The translations under genes and the position numbers were made by a program. Positions 8,214 to 18,200 of a stretch of DNA of 19,200 bases are shown here, piece after piece; within the stretch, counting starts at the first letter, position 1, and the number at the start of each line of letters is the position of its first letter. The DNA comes from Parvularia atlantis (Eukaryota; Opisthokonta; Rotosphaerida). The DNA is taken from NCBI GenBank assembly GCA_943704415.1, contig CALSCO010001853.1:1-19200 (forward strand), written 5' to 3'. The notes below the pieces were generated by a model. The model was given only the letters and a program-made list of their open reading frames with translations, was not told the DNA's origin and made no database searches.

Positions 8214-9988
8214 TCACAGGAAGTAGTCTGGTGGCGGGCGGTGCTTGCCGGGCGCCTCAGGCATGGCGTTCTGCGGCGTGCCCGCCGTCAGCTCGCGTGC
8301 ACGAGCACCGCGCCGCGCGCACCGTGTCGGCCTCCTTGAAGGTGAGCGCCTTGGCCGTGCTCAGGTCCGGCCCGTTGATCTGCCAGATCGCGGCCAGGTT
8401 GCCGCACCTGCCGCGGGCGGCGTGAGCGGTCGCGGGACGTCCGTGCGGGCGCGCACGCACCGGTAGCAGTAGTTGGGCGCGGACCACACGGTCACGATCG
8501 GGTGCGGGCCGAGCGGGTCTGCCGCCGGGTTCGGGTTGAACATGCCCTTAAAGCCCTCCATGACGAGCTGGTGGGCGCGCGCGATCGACTTGAGGCCGTT
8601 GTCACGGTTGAACTGCGGCGCCGTATGCATGCGTGAGCGCGTACGCGCGTCACGGCACACGCGCACCTTCTCGACCACGTCGCGACCAAAGAGGAAGCCG
8701 GCGCCGCGCGGGCTCACGCCCCAGCCCTCCATCTCCTCGGGGTCGGACCAGAGCAGGTCGCACATCGCGCCCTCGTGCGGGACCTCCTGCTTGCGGTCGA
8801 TCGTGCGGATCTGGTCCAGCGTCGTGACCGTCGGCGACAGCCCGCCGTGGACGCAAAACACCTGGTCGTCCACCACGGCCGACAGGCTGAGGTAGTCGAA
8901 GATCTCGCAGCTAGCCGCAGGTCAGCCACCGTCACGCAGCACGCCCACGCCGCGCCCGCGTCCACGCACCAGTAGCGCCACACGTTGACCGAGTTGTACT
9001 TGCGCAGGCACTCGTCGTAGAACCCGTACACCTGCGGCACCGGCATCGCCGCATCAGCCCACCGTGCGCGCCCACAGCGCCCGCACCTGCGTGATCTGCC
9101 GGCTCTCGTGGTTGCCGCGGATGAGCGTGATGTTGGACGGGTAGCGGACCTGTTGCGTGCGCGCGGGCAAACATGTCAGCCACTCGCGCGCACGAGGACG
9201 GCCGCACCTTGAGCGCCAGCAGCAGCAGGAACGTCTCGACGCTATAGAAGCCGCGGTCAACAAAGTCGCCTGGCGCGGGCGGTGGGCGTTAGCTTGGCCA
9301 GCCACCGTGCAAACCCAACGCAGGCGGCGCACCCATGAAGATGTAGGACGACTCGGGGCACTGGCCGCCCTCGTTGAACAGCACCTGCAGGTCGTGGTAC
9401 TGCCCGTGGATGTCGCCGCAGATCTGCGCCGCGCGTGAGGCACGCGCCGCACGGCCCCTCAGCCGTGGCGCACCGTCACGGGTGAGCTGATGCGCTGCAC
9501 GTTGCTCTCCTCGACGAGGATCTCGCGCGCCTTGTTGCACAAGTCCTTGACCTCCTTCTCCGAGATGATCTGGCACTTGCGCAGCTTGGCGATCTGGCTG
9601 CGGGACCGTGCGCGGCGCCAGTCTCAGCCGCCTGCGCGACCGGCGGCCAGGGAGAAAAAAAGCGCCGAAAGGAAAGGAGCAGGTGGACGCTCACGTCAGC
9701 GGCCGCGCCGGCGTGAGCAGCAGGCACGGACGTACGATGCGCGCACACGCATGTGGTGTGCGCGGGCCGGCGCGCGCGCCTGTGCGTGTGCACAGGCCCG
9801 CACGGCGCGAGCGGCCGAGCGGCCAGCGGCAAAAAGGCGCGCGCGCGCGTCTCACACACAACGTTCAGCCGGGCCACGCCACGCCACGCGCGCGCGCGCG
9901 CCACGGCAACTGCAAACAGCACGCGCCGACACCACACGCGCACAGCCACCGGCCCCGCGCAGCCCTGCACGCACGCGTCGAGGTCCAT
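8214..9988 (-). CDS. PPP4C: Serine/threonine protein phosphatase PP4 catalytic subunit
   Basis: Predicted PP2A-like metallophosphatase that, with PP4 regulatory subunits, dephosphorylates targets in DNA-damage recovery, centrosome function and signalling. Exons (5' to 3'): 9975-9988, 9474-9597, 9333-9423, 9208-9269, 9087-9149, 8970-9031, 8667-8910, 8461-8612, 8323-8407, 8214-8270; 317 residues. Metal and catalytic motifs are intact: GDIHGQ (from 49), GDFVDRG (about 77), RGNHESR (108-114), HGGLSP and the [11 protein letters not shown] segment; the protein ends PDYFL, the methylatable C-terminal Leu of this subfamily. PP4 rather than PP6 or PP2A is favoured by [28 protein letters not shown] and [10 protein letters not shown]. 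Oddities: a 14-nt first coding exon (MDLD plus part of Ala), a 377-nt first intron and a roughly nine-residue Pro-rich insertion at about 246-258. The first exon is supported by exact phase and by similarity to the DLDxQIxxLRxC start of PP4. Confidence 0.92.
9598..9974 (-). other. Unusually long first intron of the PP4 gene
   Basis: At 377 nt this intron is six to seven times the local norm. On the coding strand it begins GTGCGTGC and ends CCCGCAG. It contains several alternating CG/GC runs (about 9838-9850 and 9889-9902), an A7 run at about 9655-9661 and an 8-bp inverted repeat with a 4-base loop at 9778-9797. No conserved protein segment is visible inside. It could hold a transcriptional element or a small RNA, but I recognise none. 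Confidence 0.7.
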
Positions 9989-10574
9989 CTGCTCAGGCTG
10001 GGCGGGGCCCGCGACGGGGTCGTCTTGAGGGGCACTCGAATGTCGCGCCCACGTGGCCGCCGTTGTCACCCAGGTCGAGCGCGCAGCTGCTGCTGCCCAG
10101 CCGGCCCGCCCGCGCGGTGCCCAACGGTGTGTGCAGGTGGATCGGACGCCGAGTCGCTGACCTGGACGCCGGCCGACCGTGCCTCGTTGCTGACGGCTCT
10201 GGACCATCGTGCCAATCGCATCTATGTTTCCGTTGCGTTCCGATTGGTTGTACGCGGGCCGGAACCCACGGGCAAAAATTCGCGGCCACCGAAGTGGTCG
10301 CGGGGCGTTGGTTTTAAGTTTGCAATCAGCAATATTCGTGCCTCGGTTTCCCTCATTGGCGACGAAATTGTCCCAGCGCAAAGACTAGCGGAAGGACGGG
10401 TCTGCCGGGCTGATTTGGCGGATCACGTGGGCATAGGAAAGCGGAGTGGGACGGGCGCATGACGCCATCACTGCATGCCCCGCGCCTCGCCCCCGCCCCG
10501 TCTGATGCGCCGCGCCGCGTGTGCCGCGCCACGCAGGGGGCGAAAAGGCAGGAGCAAGAGGGCCGATCGCGACG
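9989..10574. promoter_or_regulatory. Divergent intergenic region between PP4 and the TM2 gene
   Basis: This 586-bp gap is the longest intergenic stretch in the window. Its middle (about 10200-10440) is AT-richer than the genes. It contains CCAAT on the plus strand at 10212-10216, ATTGG (inverse CCAAT) at 10243-10247 and 10355-10359, and CACGTG at 10424-10429. Open frames cross it on both strands but none resembles a family. The CCAAT and E-box arrangement suggests two promoters; this is inference. Confidence 0.5.
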
Positions 10575-11349
10575 ATGGCCGACGCGTGCACGTGCGTCGC
10601 GCGCCGTTGCACGTCGGGTTGCCACTCACCGTCGCGCCCGCGCCCCGCTCCGCCCCCGCGCGCAGTGCGTACCTGCTGTGGTTCTTCTGCGGTGCGCCGT
10701 CGTCCCCGGCCCCCTCCCCGCATGCGCCCGCGCGCGCCGCGCCTCACACGTCGCGCGCGCGGCGCAACGAAAAGGCTTCCTGGGCTTTCACCGCGCGTAC
10801 CTGGGCCAGCCCGGCATGTGCTGCCTCTACTTCTTTACCGCGGGCCTCTTCGGCATCGGCTGCCTGATCGACCTCTGCCTCATCCCGTCCATGGTCGACG
10901 ACTGTGCGCGCGGGCGGCGCGCGGTTGAATTCGCCTTGGACCGCTCACCCCCGGGTGTCACACGCGCGCGCAGACAACCGCGGCCGCCAGCCCAACGTCA
11001 TTGTCGTCGGCGGCGGTAGTGCCGCGGTGCGTGGCGCCGACCGTGGCCCGGACGCGCCTCGGCCTGACGCGCCGCGCCCGCGCAGTCGAACGTCGTCGTC
11101 CAGAATACGGTCATCAGCGGCCAACCCCAGCCCTACTACCCGCCGCAGGGCTACCCGCCGCAGGGCTACCCGCCGCAGGGCTACCCGCCGCAGGGCTATC
11201 CGCCGCAGGGCTATCCGCCGCAGGGCTATCCGCCGCAGGGCTACCAGCCGCAGGGCTACCAGCCGCAGGGCTACCAGCCGCAGGGCTACCAGCCGCCGTA
11301 CTCGCCGGTGCAGGACCAGCCCAAGTACAACCCGCCCGCGTACCAGTGA
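10575..11349 (+). CDS. TM2-domain membrane protein with PQGYP-repeat tail
   Basis: Small membrane protein with one TM2 domain (two membrane helices joined by a short turn). The molecular function of the domain is poorly known. Exons: 10575-10585, 10666-10691, 10775-10903, 10974-11026, 11086-11349; 160 residues. After MADA the first helix reads AYLLWFFCGFLGFHRAYLG, with the family's G-x-HR-x-YLG signature, then GMCCLYFFTAGLFGIGCLID and LIPSMVDDYN, the usual end of the domain. Residues after about 57 form a hydrophilic region (NVIVVGGGSAASNVVVQN) followed by ten PQGY pentads (about 92-141) and a Pro/Tyr/Gln tail. There is no separate signal peptide. The two first exons are only 11 and 26 nt, but all phases fit and restore the domain. 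The acceptor of intron 2 (AAAAG) is less typical than the CAG seen elsewhere. Confidence 0.87.
11140..11289 (+). repeat. Ten tandem 15-bp units coding (P/Q)PQGY
   Basis: Ten in-register 15-base units run through the last exon of the TM2 gene. Seven begin CCG (Pro) and the last three begin CAG (Gln); units 4-6 end TAT and the others TAC. The near identity at DNA level indicates recent slippage or unequal exchange. PQGYP-type tails are low-complexity, flexible and tyrosine-rich. The repeat also leaves long open frames in other phases and on the opposite strand, which are by-products. Confidence 0.95.
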
Positions 11350-11390
11350 GCGCGCCCTTGTCGTGTGAGGGCCGCAGAAAAAACCCGCGT

Positions 11391-14300
11391 TCAGAAAACA
11401 AAGTCGGGCCCTGCGCTCTCGATCGCCCAGCGGAACTTCTGGATGAGGGTCTTGTTGAAGACCTTCTCGATCGGCACGCTGTGCTTCTTGCACCAGGCCA
11501 CGGTGATGCGCGGGTCGAGGTAGTTGATCTTGGACGTGCCCAGGGCCGTCGTCTTGTTCTCGTCCTTGTCGGTCTTCTCCACCTTGAGCTTGTAGATGCG
11601 CTCGTCGATTTCGTGCACCTTCTTCAGGATCTGCTCAGGCGCGAGGCCGGACTTTCTCCTGCGGGCGCGACGGCGCGGTTGAGCCACCACGCGCACACAC
11701 GCGCACAAAGCAGCTGCACCTCTTCCCGGCGCTCTTCTCCGGCGCCGTGTACTCCTCGCCCTTCTCCTCCGCCTGCTTGCGCTTCTTCTCCTCCTTCTCC
11801 TCCTCGACCCGGCGCTCGAGCTCCTCGGCCGCGTCCTCGTCAAAGTCGCTCTCCTCGTCCAGGTCAATGACGTCGCGCGCCTCCTTCGGCCGCTGCAGCA
11901 CGCGCTGTCAGCGCCCTCCGCCAAGCCGTCGAGCGAGGGCGCGCGCGCACCCGCAGCACCGTCACGCCCGCCGACTGCTTGAGCGGCTTGTCGTCGCCGT
12001 CGTCCTCATCCGACATCATGTCCTCCTTCTTGATCTTCTTGCTCTTGTGCTTGGCCGGCCCGGGCGCGTCGGCCTCGTCGTCGCTGTCGGCGCGCGCCTT
12101 CTTCTTCGACTGCGCCGTGCGGCCCCGTCAGAGCTCTGCCAACCTCCGCGCCCCTCCCACCTTGCGGCCGCTGCCCTCGAGCGCCTCCATGCGCAGACGG
12201 TACCGCTCGAGTTTGAGCAGCGTGATCTGCGCGTCGTCCGCGCGGTCAGCGTGCACGCGCGCGGCGACACCGGCCACGCGCCCACGCACCCGGTCGTTCA
12301 GCCGCTGCAGCGACCCCTGCAGAGCCTTGGGCACGCTGCGCTGGTGGTTGCACAGGATCGCGGCCTGCCGGTTGGCGCGGTTGTACGCGAGCACGAGGTC
12401 GGCGATGGCCGTCGTCGCCGGAGTCTTCTTGAGCTCCTCCTGGAACGTGATTGACGCGTTGTACGTCCGGAAGACCTTGGCCGACAGCCCTGGCATGAGC
12501 CCCTTCAGGTGCTCGTTCAGCTTGGTCGTCTGCACGTGCGAGCGCGCGAGCGTGTGAGCTTCGCACGCGCCAGCAGCGACGCCGCGCGGCACGCACGTCG
12601 ATCCGGTCAAATAGCAGGTCGCCCGTGATCTTGGGCTCCTCTCTCTTGCCGCGCTTGAAGATGGCCAGGTTCTTGAACACCTGCGCGTCCACCGGCACCT
12701 CGTTGTAGTACCGCATCGAGTCCTTGCCGAGGAAGTCGAAGATGACAATGTTGGGCTCCTGCAGCGTGATGTGTTCCACGCGCAGCGAGCAGCAGCCGAC
12801 CGTGTCCGCCTCCTCGTCCGTGTCCTTCTCGTTGCCTGCACGGAGCGCGAGCTGCACCGCGCGTGCCTCAACTGCCACCGAGCGGACACGCACACGCGCG
12901 CGCACGCACCTTGTCGATCAGGTACAGCGCCGTCGCGCGCTGGCGCACGATCGTCTGGGTGTCGAGCAGCTCGCGCGTGTACTGCTGGCGGATCTTGACG
13001 ATGTGTTTCTGCCCAAGGCGCGCACCGCTCAGCACATCCGCCCCGGTGTCCCGTGCAACGGCACGCGCACACCTTGAGCTCGCGCGCCTTGTTGTACTTC
13101 TTCATGTCGTTCATGCCCTTGAGGCTCGAGTTGGCCGACAGCCAGACGTACTTGGTCGCGCCGTTGACGTTCTCGGTCCACGTCGCAAGCCACATCGCCT
13201 TGTTGTTGTTCACCACTCCCTCCCAGCTGCGCGTCGCGCGCGTCGGCACACCAGCGGCACACCGCACGCGGCGCATCGCAGACGTACTGGTGCCCCGGCG
13301 GCGGCTTGGGCACCTTGCCGTCCTTGCCGATGTTGATCGTGACCTGCTCCGGTGTGACGCGGCGCTGGGGGGCGGGGTGAGTGACACCGGCACGGGCACC
13401 GCACCCACGCGCACGCACCTTGAGCGTCCCGGCCTTCGGGTGCGCGCCACGCCCGCGGAACAGCCCCGGCGGCTCGATGCGGAAGTTGCCGACCTTCTCC
13501 TTGCGCCCGTCGATCACGCACCAGCCGTACTGCTCCTCTATGCGCTGCTTCTCCTCCTTCTCGGCCTGACACCCGCAGCGCGTGAGACCTCCGCCGCCTG
13601 TGTGTCGCGCGCGCGCGCTCGCCACCTTCTTCTCCTCCTTGGTCTTGTGCTTCTTCTTCTCCTTCAGCTCGGCCAGGTGCGCCGCGATCAGCGAGAAGTC
13701 GCACTTGGCAAAGTCCCTGATGGCCAGTGCCTGCGCCATCGCATGCGCTCACGTCAGCCGAGGCGCTCACGGCCGACGAAGAGCGCGCACACCGTCGACT
13801 CTGCAGGCTCGCTCTCCTTCAGCACGTCCTTGAAGTCGCGGAAGAAGTTGGTCTGGAAGACCTGTGTGCGCGCAGACGCCGCATTGAGCGTCGCATGCGT
13901 GTGCATGTGCTCGCAACAGCGCCGCGCACCTTGCTCTTGCCCCACTCGGTGTCGACCAGCGCGGCGAAGAACGTCGCGACCTCCTCCGCGCCCGGCGAGA
14001 GCTGGATGCGCTTGCCTGCGTCACGCGCACGTGGAAGCTCGGCGGGTGAGCGGGCGGACGGTGCGCGAGCGAGCAGGCGCACCGTCGTAGACAAGCGGGA
14101 GCCCGTGCGGGACATATTCGGGCGGGAAGAGGACGCCGTTGTGCTCGAGCGTCGTCCACTTGACCTCGTTGCTGTCAAGGTTGGCCTGCACCGTCGCACG
14201 CGCGGTCAGCCCAGACGTCGCGCGTCGGCGGCGGGCGGGCGGTGCAGCGTGCCTTCTCCCACCACTTGAACACGCCGTCCTCCTCGTCCTCGTCCTCGCC

Positions 14301-14886
14301 CTCGCCCTCTCCCTCGTCATCGCTGGCGGCCTTCGCCTTCGCCTTCGCCTTGCCCTTGACCTTGGGCGCCGCCTTGACGGGCAACGATGGCGCGCTGCTC
14401 GACGTCTGCGACTCCTCGGTCAGCGACTTGCGAGCGGGCGCACGAGCCGTCCACGTGCCGCCGCCGCCGCCGCCGGCTCCTTCTTGAGCACGGGCTTCTT
14501 CTTCGCCACGGGCGCGGCCGCCTTCTTCTTGCGGCCGTCGCCGTCGGCCGCGGCCGGGCGCTTGCGCTTGCTTAGGGGCACGTCGTCGTCCTGGTCGGGC
14601 ACGGCATCAGCTGCCCCTGCTACCGTGACGCGCGCGCGCGCGCACACCGAGTCGCTGTCGGACGACGACGACGACCCGGACGACGAGCCCGACGACGACG
14701 ACCCGGACGTTGCCTTGGCTGGCGCCTTGCGCTTGACCCCCGCCGGCGCGGGCGGCTTCGCGGGCTGCGACTTCGCGAGCTGCGACGGCGCGGGCGGCGG
14801 CGTCAGCGTCTGGGACGCTTCGCGACACGTGTCGCTCGCTCGCCTTGGGCGCGCTCTCGACCTTCACGCGCTTCGCGAGCGGCACA

Positions 14887-14921
<35 letters not shown>

Positions 14922-15160
14922 GCTGTCGACGCGCCGCGGCGAGGGCCGGGCCGGCGCGCTCTTGCCGGGCGCGGGCGCCGCGTGGCCGATGGGCGCGGGC
15001 GGCTTGGCCTCGCTGCTGCCGCCGTTTGTCTTGAGCTGGCGACGCATTGAGCACGCATGCACGGTCAGCTGCTGCTGGTGGTGGTGCCGTGCCAGCCGCA
15101 CGAGGGAGGGCGCACCGTGCGGCGCGAGGCCAGCGGCACGTCGTCGTCGCTGCTGCTCAT
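11391..15160 (-). CDS. TOP1: DNA topoisomerase I, type IB
   Basis: Predicted nuclear enzyme that relaxes supercoils through a 3'-phosphotyrosyl intermediate. Exons (5' to 3'): 15116-15160, 14862-15035, 14648-14809, 14444-14590, 14253-14405, 14083-14185, 13930-14015, 13793-13861, 13626-13730, 13419-13565, 13288-13364, 13073-13226, 12910-13008, 12597-12851, 12290-12529, 12161-12226, 11951-12109, 11720-11892, 11391-11658; about 893 residues against about 765 in human. Order: acidic/basic disordered N-terminus with NLS-like KRKRP (1 to about 220), core from [18 protein letters not shown], catalytic Arg in LALRAGNEK (about 511), Lys in GKDSMRYYN (about 550), Arg in KVFRTYNAS (about 613), His in CNHQR (about 654), an expanded charged linker (about 672-840) and the nucleophile in SKINYLDPR (Tyr about 851). 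All catalytic residues are present. Donors of introns 2 (52 or 58 nt) and 4 (38 or 62 nt) are uncertain; intron 5 appears to use a GC donor. Confidence 0.95.
14186..14252 (-). other. Candidate GC-AG intron in TOP1
   Basis: The join [14 protein letters not shown] matches the spacing of topoisomerase I around the conserved WWE motif only if this 67-nt segment is removed. Its coding-strand borders are GAGAAG|GCACGC and GGTGCAG|GCC. No GT donor nearby gives the same product: the nearest in-frame one leaves a 31-nt intron and 13 extra residues. Confidence 0.75.
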
Positions 15161-15232
15161 AGCAACAACGATCAGCCAATTGGCGCACGCGTTGTCATGC
15201 ACAAAAGAGCCAACTCAGCGGCGGGGGCGCGC
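15161..15232 (-). promoter_or_regulatory. 72-bp spacer with CCAAT palindrome upstream of TOP1
   Basis: Both flanking genes are on the minus strand, so these 72 bp must serve the end of the glycine decarboxylase transcript and the start of topoisomerase I. A perfect 10-bp palindrome GCCAATTGGC at 15175-15184 gives a CCAAT box in both orientations 15-24 bp upstream of the TOP1 ATG. A regulatory role is inferred. Confidence 0.5.
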
Positions 15233-18200
15233 TCACTTCTCGTACGACTCAAGCGGCGGGCACGTGCACTGCGTGCGTGCGCGCGGACGGTCAGACGGGC
15301 GGAGCGGGGCGCGGGCAGGGCAGGGCGCACCGTCAGGTTCAGGTCGCCGTACGTGTCGTTCAGGCGCGACACCGACGGCCAGAACTGGCGCGCACGCACG
15401 CAAGCTTGTCAGCAGGGCCGCGCGTGCACGACGAGTACGGCACGCACCTTGTTCGCCTTGAGGTACGGCAGCGGGTACGCCGCGCGCTCGCGCGAGTACG
15501 GGGCCTGCGCGTAGCGTCAAAATACGCTCGCGCCGGTGTCCGTGCGCACCTTGAAGTCGTCCGACGCGAGCGTGCGCGCGGTGTGCGGCGCGTTCTTGAG
15601 CGGATTGTTGTCGCGTGGGTACTCGCCCTTCTCGATCGCGGCGATCTCCTGGCGGATCGAGATGAGCGCGTCGCAGAACCGGTCCAGCTCGTGCTTCGAC
15701 TCGGACTCGGTCGGCTCGATCATGAGCGTGTTGGCCACCGGCCACGACATCGTGGGCGAGTGGAAGCCGTAGTCCTGCAGGCGCTTGGCCACATCGATGG
15801 CCTCGATGCCCGCGCGGGCCTTGAAGTCGCGCACGTCCACGATAAACTCGTGCGCGCTCATGCCGTTCTGGTTCGTGTACAGGATCTTGTAGTGGCCCTC
15901 GAGGCGCTTGCGCATGTAGTTGGCGTTGAGCAGCGCCATCTCAGTCGCGCGCCGCAGGCCCGCGCCGCCCATCATCTTGATGTACGCGTACGAGATTGTC
16001 AGAATCGACGCCGACGAAAACGGCGCCGCGGCCACGGGGCCCATGCCCTGCGCGCCGCCCGTGGGCACGACCGGGTGCGACGGCAGGAACGGGGCGAGGT
16101 GCGCCTTGCTGTTGTGCGCGCGCACTGTGAGCCACGCTGCCCGCGCGCAGGCGGCCCCACGCGGCAACGCACACGCCGATGGGGCCCATGCCGGGGCCGC
16201 CGCCGCCGTGCGGGATGCAGAACGTCTTGTGCAGGTTGAGGTGGCACACGTCCGCGCCGTAGTCACCCGGGCGGCACAGGCCCACTTGTGCGTTCATGTT
16301 GGCGCCGTCGAGGTAGACCTGGCCGCCGTGGCTGTGCACGACGTCGCAGACGTCGCGGATGCCCAGTTCAAACACGCCAAAGGTCGACGGGTACGTAACC
16401 ATGACCGCGGCCAGGCGGTCCTTGTACTGGTTGGCCTGCAGGGCCCCGCGGCGCGCGCCGCGTCAGCGCCGCAGCGGCACGCACGCCAGGCACACCTTGG
16501 CCTTCAGGTCCACCAGGTCGACGTTGCCCTGCTCGTCCGACTTGACCACGACGACCTCCATGCCCGACATCATCGCCGACGCCGGATTGGTGCCGTGCGC
16601 CGACACGGGGATGAGGCACACGTTGCGGTGCTGTGCGCGGGGCGGCGGTTGAGCGGGCCCACCGCGCGCATTGCAGCGGCGCGAGCGCGCACCGACTGGC
16701 CCTTGCTCTTGAAGTACTCGGAGATGACGCGCAGGCCCGTGTACTCGCCCATCGCGCCCGAGTTGGGCTGCAGCGATACGGCGTCGAAGCCCGTGACCTC
16801 GCACAAGTCCTTTTGCAGTTGCTGCGCCGCAACGGCGTCGTGTGAGCCGGCGGCAACCGACCGCAGCGCGCGCGCACCTTGAACATCTCGTGGTAGCCCT
16901 TGGCCTGGTCCACCGGCGCGAACGGATGGATGGACGAGAACTCGGGCCAGGTGACGGGAATCATCTCGGTCGTCGCGTTGAGCTTCATAGTGCACGAGCC
17001 GAGCGGGATCATCGACGTCGTGAGCGACAGGTCCTTGGACTGAAGGCGGTAGAGGTAGCGCAGCTGTCACGACGGAGATCAGGCTGAGGCGCGGCCGGGC
17101 GAATGCGGCGCCGCACCAGCTCGTGCTCCGAGTGGTACGAGTTGAACACCTCGTGCGTCAGGTACGGCGACGTGCGCTCGAACCGGCTCGAGACCTTGAG
17201 CGAGTAGATCGAGTCCACGTTGAGCTTCTTGGCGACCGCGTCCGGCGTGAGCGCCCTGGGTGGCGTTGGTCAGTCGCGGCCGCCGTCGACCCAGGCGCGA
17301 CCCACTTGGGCACGCCAAAGACCTCAAACAGGTCCTTCAGGTCGGCCTCGCTCACGGTCTCGTCCAGCGCCAGGCTGACGTGGTGGGCGTCCACCTGGTG
17401 CAGATTGATGCTGCGCGCGGAGCCGGCCGCGTGTGTCACACGCGCGCGACCGTAAAGGCGTCGCCGCGCACCCCTTCTGCTGCGCCGCGGCGATGATGCC
17501 GCTCGCAGCCGACTTTGTCTTGATCATGAGCGTGTCAAACACGTCGCCCTCGGGCACGCCGTGGCCGGCCTCCTTGAGCGCGGCACGGAGCACGTTCGTG
17601 AGCGTAAAGACGCGCTGGGCGATGTCGCGCAGGCCCTGTGTGTTGCTTGCGCAGTGAGCACGGCGGCCGGGCACGGCCGAGGCGCCCGCACCTTCGGGCC
17701 GTGGTAGACCGCGTACATCGCTGCCATGTTGGCCAGCAGCGCCTGCGCTGTGCAGATGTTGGACGTGGCCTTCTCGCGACGGATGTGCTGCTCGCGCGTC
17801 TGGAGCGAGAGGCGCATGGCCTGGCAGGCGCGCGTGTGAGTTGCTCGACCGCCTCTTCGCCTTCTGACGCACCGTGTGGCCGTGCGCGTCCTTCGACACG
17901 CCGATCAGGCGCCCGGGCATACGGCGCTTGTGCTCGTCCTTGGTTGCGAAGAAGGCCGCGTGCGGGCCGCCGTAGCCGAGCGGGACACCTGCCACGGCCA
18001 GACGTCAGGCAGCGCGTGACAGCCGCGCTTGCACGGCGCGCACCGAAGCGCTGGGCCGAGCCGAGGGCGATGTCGGCGCCAAACTCGCCGGGCGCCTTGA
18101 GCATCGTCAGCGCGAGCAGGTCGCTGGCCACGATGAAGAGCGCGTTCTGGCGCGTGGCGCGTCAGGCGCAGACTGCGAAGACCGGCTCGGCCGCACCGTG

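Noticed and set aside
9476-10381. 301-codon minus-strand frame reaching upstream of the PP4 ATG as a PP4 N-terminal extension or separate gene
   Set aside because: The frame includes the 377-nt intron and leaves the conserved PP4 frame; PP4 proteins begin just before the DLDxQI segment, matching the ATG at 9988.
10586-10665. GTG/CAC-rich stretches as CRISPR-like or tandem arrays
   Set aside because: The repeated GTGCG and GCGCAG words are intron borders and general GC bias. There are no regularly spaced identical repeats with unique spacers.
11114-11401. Minus-strand repeat protein (PAAGS repeats) opposite the TM2 tail
   Set aside because: It is the reverse reading of the PQGYP repeat. A TM2 domain in correct phase on the plus strand explains the sequence.
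14881-14925. GTC/GAC trinucleotide run as a non-coding microsatellite
   Set aside because: It lies in frame in a TOP1 exon and encodes an Asp run, a normal feature of topoisomerase I N-termini; it is better treated as coding low complexity.
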